Source: Aquabacterium sp. OR-4
Lineage (GTDB): Bacteria > Pseudomonadota > Gammaproteobacteria > Burkholderiales > Burkholderiaceae_C
Assembly (NCBI RefSeq): GCF_025290835.2
Contig: NZ_JAOCQD020000001.1
Span: 310,001-374,000, forward strand
Direction of reading: 5' to 3'
DNA length: 64,000 nt
This document shows positions 54,658 through 62,666 of this stretch, piece after piece. Position 1 is the first letter of the stretch. Every line of letters begins with the position of its first letter. The position numbers were made by a program, and so were the translations under genes. Under the pieces are notes generated by a model. The model was not told the origin of the DNA. It saw nothing but the letters and a program-made list of their open reading frames with translations, and searched no databases.

Positions 54658-55620
54658 ATGGACCAGCTGCGCGCCATGCGCGTGTTTGCCCGCGTGGCCG
54701 ACGAAGGCGGCTTTGCCGCTGCGGCGCGCGCGCTGGACCTCACACCACCGGTGGTGACGCGCCTGGTGGCCGAGCTGGAAGAGCAGCTCGGTGCCCGCCT
54801 GATGCAGCGCACCACGCGCCGGCTGACGCTCACCGAGGTGGGCACCGAGTACCTGGAGCGCGCACGCCAGATCCTGGCCGATGTGGACGACGCCAGTGCC
54901 GCCGCCAGCCGCGACACGCAGGAGCCTCGCGGCCACCTGCGCGTGCTGACGCCGCCGGCGCTGGCCGTGCACCAGCTGGCCAAGCTGCTGCCGGCCTTCC
55001 ATGCGCGCTACCCGCAGGTGAGCGTGGAGCTGCACTCGCCCGGCCCGGTGGAGACGATGGACGAGGGCTTCGACCTGACGCTGCTGTCCAGCCGGCTGCC
55101 GCTGCAGGGCGACTTCGTGGCGCGGCGGCTGGCGCGCACCGAGGTCATCCTGTGCGCCGCGCCCGAGTACCTGGCCCGCCACGGCCGCCCGGACCATCCC
55201 GACGATCTGGCCCGGCACGACACGCTGCTGCCGCCAATCAGCGACCTGCAGCGCGGCATCACCTTCCAGCGCCCGCGGGCCGACGGCAGCGGCCTGGAAA
55301 GCGCCACCACCGTGCCGCCGCGCCGCCCGCTGCTCACCACCCACCACACCGACACCATGTACGCCGGTGCGCTGCACGGGCTGGGCGTGGCCGGCCTGCC
55401 GTCGTTCGTGATCGAGGACGCCCTGCTCGAAGGCGCGCTCGAGCGCGTGCTGCCGGCCTGGCGCCTGTTCTCGCTGACCCTGTGGGCCGCACTGCCCACG
55501 CGCAAGCACCTGCCGGCCCGCACCCGGGTGTTCCTGGACTTTCTGCTGCAGGCCTTTGGCGGCGAAGACCGCGACCCCTGGCTGGCGGCGGCGGGCTGCG
55601 AGACGGGCGGGTGCGACTAG
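54658..55620 (+). CDS. LysR-family transcriptional regulator (CrgA/AaeR-like)
   Basis: A 320-residue regulator from the ATG at 54658 (M-D-Q-L-R-A-M-R-V-F-A-R-V-A-D-E-G-G-F-A-A-A-A). The helix-turn-helix is L-T-P-P-V-V-T-R-L-V-A-E-L-E, and the family mark R-R-L-T-L-T-E-V-G follows; a periplasmic-binding-like domain completes it. Its stop codon TAG lies at the left edge of an insertion sequence, so the last residues may have been altered by insertion. The divergent DUF4148 gene is the nearest candidate target. Confidence 0.92.
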   Translation: MDQLRAMRVFARVADEGGFAAAARALDLTPPVVTRLVAELEEQLGARLMQRTTRRLTLTEVGTEYLERARQILADVDDASAAASRDTQEPRGHLRVLTPPALAVHQLAKLLPAFHARYPQVSVELHSPGPVETMDEGFDLTLLSSRLPLQGDFVARRLARTEVILCAAPEYLARHGRPDHPDDLARHDTLLPPISDLQRGITFQRPRADGSGLESATTVPPRRPLLTTHHTDTMYAGALHGLGVAGLPSFVIEDALLEGALERVLPAWRLFSLTLWAALPTRKHLPARTRVFLDFLLQAFGGEDRDPWLAAAGCETGGCD

Positions 55621-56440
55621 GGCCTGTTAACACAACCGGAGCCCGCCTGCGATCAGCGCGAAGCTGATGAAGCCGAGGAACATCACGTCCAGTTTCTCGA
55701 ATCGGGAGAAGATGCGGCGATAGCCCTTGAGGCGTCGGAACAGACGCTCGACCTCGTTGCGCCGCTTGAACATCTCACGGTCGTACTCCCAAGGTTCGAT
55801 CCGGGTCTTCAGCGGCGGCACGACTGGGATGAAACCAAGATCGAGCGCCAGTTGGCGCGTCTCGTTGCCCTCGTAGGCGCGATCCATAAGCAGATGCAGC
55901 GGCCGATTGGGTGCACCCAGGCGGGTCAGCAAAGCGCGTCCTTCGGGCGCATCGTGTGCGTGCCCCGGCGAGAGCGAGAACGTTATGGCCGTACGCGCGT
56001 CCGCGGCAAGCATGTGAATCTTGGTATTCCATCCGCCACGGGACTTGCCGATGGACTGGGGGCCGTTTTTTTAGCGCCCCCGTGCCATCCGGGTGTACCT
56101 TGATGCTGGTGCTGTCCAGGCAGACCGCTTCGATCTTGATGCGAACGACCTGCGACTGCTGAAGTTGCTCGAACACTCTGTCGAGGACGCCAGCCTTGGC
56201 CCAGCGATTCATGCGCGTGTAGACCGTGTGCCAGTTGCCGAAGCGCGCAGGCAGCCCACGCCACTTACAGCCATGCTCGGCGACGTACAGGATTGCGTTG
56301 AGGACGGCCAAGTTGGAGAGACTGACGTTACCTCGCTGGGTGGGCAGGTACTTCTCGATCTGCGCGAACTGGGCGGGTGTGAGTTCCATGCCCACAGTGT
56401 CGCGCCATTTGGGGGTTATTCAAATAGTGTTAAAACGCCC
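55620..56440 (-). mobile_element. IS5-family (IS427-group) insertion sequence
   Basis: About 821 bp, encoding one frameshifted DDE transposase. The ends are imperfect inverted repeats: left GGGCCTGTTAACACAA (55620-55635); right, read inward, GGGCGTTTTAACACTA (56440-56425), 13 of 16 matching. If the element begins at GGCC, its flanks are CTAG (left) and CTGG (right), three of four equal, so a target duplication is not certain. Its composition is more AT-rich than its surroundings, as expected for acquired DNA. Confidence 0.9.
55627..56390 (-). CDS. IS5-family transposase, OrfA/OrfB joined by -1 frameshift
   Basis: OrfA starts at the ATG at 56390 (M-E-L-T-P-A-Q-F) and OrfB runs to 55627. They join at a run of seven A (56066-56072 on the minus strand) where a -1 slip changes L-K-K-R-P-P into L-K-K-N-G-P-Q-S-I-G-K-S-R-G-G-W, the conserved IS427-group sequence. 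The fused product is about 254 residues. The DDE triad is visible: Asp in C-L-D-S-T-S, Asp in L-M-D-R-A-Y-E-G and Glu in R-N-E-V-E-R-L-F-R-R-L-K. OrfA uninterrupted would continue in a meaningless frame to 55775. The enzyme looks intact. Confidence 0.9.
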
Positions 56441-56567
56441 TGGTCAGGACTTAAAGCGGGCCACGGGCTTGTTTTCTACGATCCTGGAATGCAATGCCGT
56501 TGTTGCTGAAAAATCCCTATCAATCAACGACTTGGAAAATGCGTTGTTTTCCAGCTGGTGTGCTGCC
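56441..56567. other. AT-richer remnant between the IS and amgK
   Basis: No gene seen. It holds a perfect 7-bp hairpin, TGGAAAA (56533-56539), loop TGCGTTG, TTTTCCA (56547-56553), placed where an amgK transcript end would be. Base composition differs from the neighbouring core genes. Confidence 0.5.
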
Positions 56568-57662
56568 TCAGCGCAGCGAGTAGCCGGTGGTCGTCAGCGT
56601 GCCGCTCATGGGCTCGATCAGGCGCACCAGCGGCGCCAGCTCGCGGTAGCGCACGGCCACCTTGGTGGCGTAGGCAAAAAAGCGCGGCAGGTCGGCGCTG
56701 TAGGCCGGCTTGGCGTCGCGGTGCTTGAGGCGGCAGAAGATGCCCAGCACCTTCAGGTGGCGCTGCAGGCCCATCCACTCGACGGCGCGCCAGCATTCGC
56801 CAAAGTCTTCGGCCAGGGCCGTCTCGCCCAGCAGGCCGGCGGCGCGCGCGCCCTGCCACCAGCGCACCGCCCAGTCGATCTCCTGCGCCTCGTCCCAGCT
56901 CAGGAAGGCGTCGCGCAGCAGCGAGGCGATGTCGTAGGTGACCGGGCCGCGTACGGCGTCCTGGAAGTCGAGGATGCCGGGGTTGGGCGTGCTCACCATC
57001 AGGTTGCGCGGCATCCAGTCGCGGTGCACCGCCACCTGCGGCTGGGCCAGCGCGCTGGCCACCAGGCGGTCGCACAGCGTCTGCCAGGTGGCCTGCTGCG
57101 CGTCAGTCCAGGTGATGCCGAACTCGGTGGCCACGCACCATTGCGGAAACAGCGCCAGCTCGCGCCGCAGCAGCGCGTCGTCGTACTCGGGCAGGCCGCT
57201 GGCGTCGACCTTGCGCTGCCAGTGCAGCAGCGCGGCGATGGCGTCGCGCATCAGCGGCTCGGCGCGCTCGCTGGGGCCGGTGCCGCCCTCGGTCTGCACC
57301 GCACGCAGGTACAGCTCGCTGCCCAGATCGGTGAGCAGCAGAAAGCCGTGGGCCGCGTCGGCGGCCAGCACCTGCGGGCCGTGCAGGCCGGCGCGCTGGA
57401 TGCGGCCGGCGATGTCGACGAAGGGCCGCACATCCTCCTGCGGCGGCGGCGCGTCCATCACGATGCAGCTGCGCCCGTTGGCGCCCTGCACCCGCAGGTA
57501 GCGGCGAAAGCTGGCATCGGCCGACGCCGGCGCCAGCGTGGCGGGGTCCAGGCCCTCGCGGGCCGCCAGCGGCGTGAACCAGTGCCAGAAGGCGGCTTCG
57601 CGCGCGGCGTCGGGCCAGGCGATCAGGGCGGGGCTCGAGGGCGCGGCAGCAACAGGCGTCAT
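56568..57662 (-). CDS. amgK: AmgK-like N-acetylmuramate/N-acetylglucosamine anomeric kinase (APH-fold)
   Basis: A 364-residue aminoglycoside-phosphotransferase-fold kinase. The catalytic loop is V-H-R-D-W-M-P-R-N-L-M-V and the metal-binding Asp is in G-I-L-D-F-Q-D-A-V-R-G-P-V-T-Y-D. This set, together with the divergent position next to lptD-surA, matches AmgK, which phosphorylates MurNAc/GlcNAc at the anomeric carbon in the peptidoglycan recycling route found in Pseudomonas. The usual partner murU (nucleotidyltransferase), expected directly downstream, is missing here; an insertion sequence stands in its place. Confidence 0.87.
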   Translation of the reverse strand: MTPVAAAPSSPALIAWPDAAREAAFWHWFTPLAAREGLDPATLAPASADASFRRYLRVQGANGRSCIVMDAPPPQEDVRPFVDIAGRIQRAGLHGPQVLAADAAHGFLLLTDLGSELYLRAVQTEGGTGPSERAEPLMRDAIAALLHWQRKVDASGLPEYDDALLRRELALFPQWCVATEFGITWTDAQQATWQTLCDRLVASALAQPQVAVHRDWMPRNLMVSTPNPGILDFQDAVRGPVTYDIASLLRDAFLSWDEAQEIDWAVRWWQGARAAGLLGETALAEDFGECWRAVEWMGLQRHLKVLGIFCRLKHRDAKPAYSADLPRFFAYATKVAVRYRELAPLVRLIEPMSGTLTTTGYSLR

Positions 57663-57798
57663 GGGGGGGCTTGGGGCAGGGCGGGCGCGCGAGGGCCCTC
57701 ATGGATAATCCGCCGATTCTACGAAGCCGACCCTGTCGCGCCGCGTTCAGCCCCTTCGCAGCGGCCCTGCCGCCCATCGACTTCGCCCCGCGTCCCGG

Positions 57799-60243
57799 GT
57801 GCGCCCGCGTTTGCCGCCCGTGCCCCACGCCGTTTTTCGCCACCGCCCTGCCCACCTGTTCACGCCGGGCCGCCTGCCGCTGGCCTGCGCACTGGCCCTG
57901 GCCGGCTGGGTGGCGCTGCCGGTGGCGGCGCAAGGCACGGCGCCTGCGGCCATGCCGGCGGCGGCATCGGCATCAGCATCGGCCGCCGCCGCAGCGGCAT
58001 CGTCTGCCAGCGCCCCTGCGCTGCAGGCCAGCCCGCGGCTGAACCCGCCGCCCGATGGCGACGCCGCGCGCCAGCGGCCGCTGATCGTGCAGGCCGAGCG
58101 CCTGACCGTGCGCCCCGACATCGACGCCGTGGCCGAAGGCGCGGTCGAGTTCCGCCGCGCCGGCATGCTGATCCGCGCCGACCGCCTGGCCTATGACAGC
58201 GCCACCGACACCGCCAATGCACGCGGCAAGGTCGAGATCGAGCAGCCCGGCGTGCGCTACCGCGGCAGCGAGCTGCAGCTGCAGCTGCAGCGCTTCGAGG
58301 GCTTTTTCCAGCAGCCCGAGTTCGAGCTGCTGACGCTGGGTGCCGGCGGCCGCGCCGAACGCATCGAGTTTCTCGATTCGACGCGCAGCCGTGCCCACAA
58401 GGCCATCTACACCAGCTGCCCGCGCGACGATGGCCAGGGCCCCGACTGGCTGCTGCGCACCGACCGCGTGCGCTTCGATCTGCAGGCCAACGAAGGCATT
58501 GCCGAGGGCGCGGTGCTCGAGTTCCTGGGCCTGCCGATCCTGGCGCTGCCGGTGGTGAGCTTTCCGCTCTCGGACGACCGCAAGAGCGGCTGGCTGCCGC
58601 CCACCATCGTGCCGGTGGACAGCCGCAACGGCACCACGCTGGCGGTGCCCTACTACTGGAACATCGCGCCCAACCGCGACGCCACGCTGACGCCCACGCT
58701 GCTGGCGCGCCGCGGCATGGCGCTGGGCGCCGAGTTCCGCTACCTCGAGCCCGGGCACAGCGGCCAGATCGGCCTGCACCTGCTGCCGCACGACCGCGAC
58801 ACCGGCGGCTCGCGCCATGCGCTGCGGCTGGAGCAGCAGGGCCGCGTGGCGGGCCTGCGCTTTGCGGTGCTGGGCTACAAGGTCTCGGACGACGCCTACT
58901 GGAAAGACTTCAGCCAGACCGTGCCCGGCAACTCGCCGCGCCTGCTGCCGCAAGACGTGCGCGCCGAGCAGCAGTTCGGCACGCGCTGGGGCGCGTTGAC
59001 GGCCTATGCCCGGCTGCAGCATTGGCAGGTACTGCAGACCGGCAGCGGCGACGACCTGATCGTGGCGCCCTACCGGCGCAGCCCGCAGCTGGGCCTGCGG
59101 GCGGCGCCACTGCTGCCGCTGGGCCTGCGCGCCTCGCTGGAGACCGAGCTCAACCGCTTCGACCGGCCCGACGCCTCGGCCTCGGCCACGCTGCCCACCG
59201 GCTGGCGCTGGCATGCGCTGGGCAGCCTGTCGCGGCCCTTCACCGAGCCCGGCTGGTGGTTCACGCCCAAGCTGAGCCTCAACGCCGCCAGTTACCACAT
59301 CGACCAGACCGACGCCGCGCAGCGCCGCCGCAGCCGCCTGATCCCCACCACCAGCCTCGACACCGGCATGGTGTTCGAGCGCAACAGCCGCTGGTTTGGC
59401 CGCGCGCAGCGCCAGACGCTCGAGCCGCGCCTGCTGTACGTCAACACGCCCTACCGCGAGCAGTCGCAGCTGCCGCTGTTCGACACCGCCGAGCGCGACT
59501 TCAACGCCGTGTCGATCTATGCCGAGAACGCCTTCTCGGGCGTCGACCGGGTGTCGGACGCGCACCAGATCACCACCGGCGTCACCAGCCGCATGGTCGA
59601 TGCGCAAACCGGCGCCGAAACCCTGCGCCTGGGCATCGCCCAGCGCATCCGCCTGCGCGACCAGCGCGTGGTGCTGTCGGGCGAGTCGCAGACCCAGCGC
59701 TTCTCCGACCTGCTGGTCGACGGCTCGACCGCGGTGTTCAACCCCTGGAGGCTGGACGTGGCGCTGCAGTACAACCCCGACAGCTCGCGCGTGGTGCGCT
59801 CGATCCTCGGCGCGCGTTATTCGCCGGCGCCCTTCCACACGCTGAGCATGGGCTACCGCCTGGCGCGCAACCTGTCCGAGCAGGCCGAGCTGGGCTGGCA
59901 ATGGCCCATCTACCGCGGCAGCGCGCGGCCGGTGGGCGCCTCGGGCGGCTGTGGCGGCACGGTGTACGGCGTGGGCCGGCTCAACTACAGCCTGCGCGAC
60001 AGCCGGCTGACCGATTCGATCGTCGGGCTCGAGTACGACAGCGCCTGCTGGATCGGCCGCCTGGTGCTCACCCGTTTGTCCACCGGCCGCGCCGAGGCGC
60101 GCACCCAGCTGTCGGTGCAGCTCGAGCTGTCGGGCCTGTCGCGCATCGGGACAAACCCCCTGCAACTGTTGAAGGACAATGTGCCCGGTTACCGGCTGCT
60201 GCGCGACACGCCGGGCCAGTCGTCTCCTCGCCTCGATCCATGA
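57799..60243 (+). CDS. lptD: LptD, LPS-assembly outer-membrane protein
   Basis: An 814-residue protein; the start is a GTG at 57799, with a signal region ending near A-A-Q-G. An Ala-rich stretch precedes the N-terminal OstA/jellyroll domain (~95-220, L-I-V-Q-A-E-R-L-T-V), followed by the large LptD barrel with the family region F-P-L-S-D-D-R-K-S-G-W-L-P-P. Cysteines occur in Y-T-S-C-P-R, G-G-C-G-G and S-A-C-W, of which some may form the inter-domain disulfides. With LptE it inserts LPS into the outer leaflet. It overlaps surA by four bases. Confidence 0.95.
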   Translation: MRPRLPPVPHAVFRHRPAHLFTPGRLPLACALALAGWVALPVAAQGTAPAAMPAAASASASAAAAAASSASAPALQASPRLNPPPDGDAARQRPLIVQAERLTVRPDIDAVAEGAVEFRRAGMLIRADRLAYDSATDTANARGKVEIEQPGVRYRGSELQLQLQRFEGFFQQPEFELLTLGAGGRAERIEFLDSTRSRAHKAIYTSCPRDDGQGPDWLLRTDRVRFDLQANEGIAEGAVLEFLGLPILALPVVSFPLSDDRKSGWLPPTIVPVDSRNGTTLAVPYYWNIAPNRDATLTPTLLARRGMALGAEFRYLEPGHSGQIGLHLLPHDRDTGGSRHALRLEQQGRVAGLRFAVLGYKVSDDAYWKDFSQTVPGNSPRLLPQDVRAEQQFGTRWGALTAYARLQHWQVLQTGSGDDLIVAPYRRSPQLGLRAAPLLPLGLRASLETELNRFDRPDASASATLPTGWRWHALGSLSRPFTEPGWWFTPKLSLNAASYHIDQTDAAQRRRSRLIPTTSLDTGMVFERNSRWFGRAQRQTLEPRLLYVNTPYREQSQLPLFDTAERDFNAVSIYAENAFSGVDRVSDAHQITTGVTSRMVDAQTGAETLRLGIAQRIRLRDQRVVLSGESQTQRFSDLLVDGSTAVFNPWRLDVALQYNPDSSRVVRSILGARYSPAPFHTLSMGYRLARNLSEQAELGWQWPIYRGSARPVGASGGCGGTVYGVGRLNYSLRDSRLTDSIVGLEYDSACWIGRLVLTRLSTGRAEARTQLSVQLELSGLSRIGTNPLQLLKDNVPGYRLLRDTPGQSSPRLDP

Positions 60244-61640
60244 CCCAATCTCCCCTCACCGGCCATTGCGCTGGCATCCCTGCCGGCGGCAGCTCGCTGC
60301 GCCTGCTCGTGGGTGCGCTGGCCCTGGCGGGCTGCCTCGCCGCCCCGGCCGCCCTGGCCCAGGCCGCCGCAGCCCGGCCCGGCGGCGCACCGGCCGCCGT
60401 GGCCGAGCGCAACAGCCGCAGCGGCGACTTCATCGTGGCGGTGGTCAACACCGAGCTGGTCACCTCGGTCGAGGTCGGCCTGCGCCTGGGCCGCGCCCAG
60501 GCCGAGCTGCGCCGCCAGGGCGGCCAGCTGCCAGCCGAAGACGCGCTGCGCCAGCAGGCCGTGGAGGCGCTGATCGACGAGCGGGTGCAGGTCACCTACG
60601 CGCGCGATTCGGGCTCCAAGGTCGATGACGCCGAGCTCGACCGCGCCGTCACCAACGTGGCCGCGCAGAACCAGATCACCGTGCCGCAGCTGCGCGAGCG
60701 GCTCAACGCCGAGGGCATGGACTGGAGCCGCTTTCGCGCCAATCTGCGCGACCAGCTGCTGGTCGAGCGCCTGCGCGAGCGCGAGGTCATCAACCGCATC
60801 CGCATCACCGACACCGACATCGACAAGCTGCTCGACGAGCAGCGTGCCCGTCTGGCCGGCGATGTGCAGCTGAACCTGGCGCAGATCCTGGTGAAGCTGC
60901 CTGAAGCCGCCAGCGAATCGGTGGTGGCCGAGCGGCGCGCCATCGCCATGACCGCCCTGCAGCGCCTGCAGCGCGGCGAGGCCTTTGCCCAGGTGGCGCG
61001 CGAGCTCAGCGAAGACGGCAACCGCGAGGCCGGCGGCGAGCTGGGCCTGCGCCCGGCCGATCGCCTGCCCGACCTGTTCGTTGAATCGGTCAAGGGCATC
61101 GAGGTGGGCCAGGTCACGCCGGCGCCGGTGCGCAGCGCGGCCGGTTTCCACCTGCTCAAGGTGGTCGACCGCCGCACGCCCGATTTCTACCAGGTCACCC
61201 AGACCCACGCCCGCCATGTGCTGCTGCGCGTGGGCGACGCCACCCAGCAGCCGGCCGTGCTGCGCCGCATGGAAGACCTGCGCCGCCAGATCGAGAGCGG
61301 CGCGCGCAAGTTCGAGGACGTGGCGCGCGAGGTGTCCGAAGACGGCAGCGCGGCCAATGGCGGCGACCTGGGCTGGGCCGCGCCCGGCCAATTCGTGCCC
61401 GAGTTCGAGGACGCGATGAACAAGCTGGCCCCCGGCGCGCTGTCGGCCCCGGTGGTCTCGCGCTTCGGCGTGCACCTGCTGCGCGTGGACGAGCGCCGCA
61501 ACGTCACGCTCGACCCCAAGGAGGTGCGCGAGCAGGCCCGCAACCAGCTGCGCGAGGCCAAGTTCGAGCAGGCCTACGCCGACTGGGTGAAGGAGCTGCG
61601 CATGCGCGCCTACATCGAGATGCGCGAGCCGCCGCTGTGA
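60240..61640 (+). CDS. surA: SurA, periplasmic chaperone/peptidyl-prolyl isomerase
   Basis: A 466-residue exported protein, signal cleaved near A-L-A-Q. After the N-terminal chaperone domain (~60-210) there are two parvulin domains, about 215-315 ([14 protein letters not shown]) and 325-430 ([22 protein letters not shown]), and a C-terminal helix. SurA escorts outer-membrane proteins, including LptD, to the BAM complex. It overlaps lptD at ATGA, so the chaperone and its client are translated together. Confidence 0.95.
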   Translation: MTQSPLTGHCAGIPAGGSSLRLLVGALALAGCLAAPAALAQAAAARPGGAPAAVAERNSRSGDFIVAVVNTELVTSVEVGLRLGRAQAELRRQGGQLPAEDALRQQAVEALIDERVQVTYARDSGSKVDDAELDRAVTNVAAQNQITVPQLRERLNAEGMDWSRFRANLRDQLLVERLREREVINRIRITDTDIDKLLDEQRARLAGDVQLNLAQILVKLPEAASESVVAERRAIAMTALQRLQRGEAFAQVARELSEDGNREAGGELGLRPADRLPDLFVESVKGIEVGQVTPAPVRSAAGFHLLKVVDRRTPDFYQVTQTHARHVLLRVGDATQQPAVLRRMEDLRRQIESGARKFEDVAREVSEDGSAANGGDLGWAAPGQFVPEFEDAMNKLAPGALSAPVVSRFGVHLLRVDERRNVTLDPKEVREQARNQLREAKFEQAYADWVKELRMRAYIEMREPPL

Positions 61641-61764
61641 GCTGGGCGCTCCCCCGCAGCGCCTTCGGCGCCTGCCCCCCACGGGGGCGCCGCCAGCGGC
61701 CCGGCCAAGCCGGCAGCGTGGCGGCCGCCGGGTTCGGGCTGCGCGCTGCGGCGGTGGCCTGAGC
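61641..61764. other. Hairpin-rich gap between surA and rsmA
   Basis: Contains stems such as CAGCGCC-TTC-GGCGCCTG and a C-run/G-run pair with no T tract. pdxA, which stands here in E. coli, is absent. Confidence 0.5.
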
Positions 61765-62535
61765 ATGGGCCACATCGCGCGCAAGCGCTTTGGCCAGCAC
61801 TTTCTGGTCGACACCGGGCTCATCGACGCCATCGTGCGGCTGATCGATCCGCGGCCGGGTGAGCCGCTGGTCGAGATCGGCCCCGGCCTGGGCGCGATGA
61901 CCCAGCCGCTGCTCGAGCGCTGCGGCGCGCTCACCGTGGTCGAGCTCGACCGCGACCTGGCCGCGCGCTGGCGTGCCCGCCAGGGCGTCACGGTGATCGA
62001 GTCCGACGTGCTGAAGGTCGACTTCGCGGCGCTGGCCGACGCCGCGGCCCAGCCGCTGCGCGTGGTGGGCAACCTGCCGTACAACATCTCCACGCCCATC
62101 CTGTTTCACCTGCTGGCCGTGGCCGACCGGGTGCGCGACCAGAACTTCATGCTGCAAAAGGAGGTGGTCGAGCGCATGGCCGCCGGTCCGGGCGGCAAGG
62201 ACTATGGCCGCCTGTCGGTGATGCTGCAGTGGCGCTATGCCATCGAGGCCACGCTGGATGTGCCGCCCGAGGCCTTTGATCCGCCACCGCGGGTCGATTC
62301 GGCAATGGTGCGCATGCGCCCGCTGGCGCAGCCGCCGGCGCTCGATCCGGCGCGCCTGGGCGAGCTGGTCACCGTGGCCTTCTCGCAGCGCCGCAAGCTG
62401 CTGCGGCACAGCCTGGGCCGCTGGCTCACCGAGCAGCAGTTCGGCGGCGCCTTCGACCTGCAGCGCCGCGCCGAGGAAGTGCCGGTGGCCGAGTACGTGG
62501 CGCTGGCCCAGGCCGTCGGCCCCCGCGCCGCCTGA
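61765..62535 (+). CDS. rsmA: 16S rRNA dimethyladenosine transferase RsmA (KsgA)
   Basis: A 256-residue rRNA methylase. Motifs: R-K-R-F-G-Q-H-F-L at the start, SAM-binding [10 protein letters not shown], and the catalytic N-L-P-Y-N-I-S. Later come F-x-P-P-P-R-V-D-S and R-R-K-L-L-R. It dimethylates two adjacent adenines near the 3' end of 16S rRNA late in small-subunit assembly. It follows surA by 124 bp on the same strand. Confidence 0.97.
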   Translation: MGHIARKRFGQHFLVDTGLIDAIVRLIDPRPGEPLVEIGPGLGAMTQPLLERCGALTVVELDRDLAARWRARQGVTVIESDVLKVDFAALADAAAQPLRVVGNLPYNISTPILFHLLAVADRVRDQNFMLQKEVVERMAAGPGGKDYGRLSVMLQWRYAIEATLDVPPEAFDPPPRVDSAMVRMRPLAQPPALDPARLGELVTVAFSQRRKLLRHSLGRWLTEQQFGGAFDLQRRAEEVPVAEYVALAQAVGPRAA

Positions 62536-62666
62536 GCGGCGTTGCCAGCCCGGCGGCCGGCCGCTGCTCAGGCGGGCGCCTGCAGCGGCCGCGCATCGGG
62601 GTTTATTGAGGCTTTGGCTGACACCCGGGCCCATCAGAATCGGGGCGGCTGTACCGCCCTGTCTGC

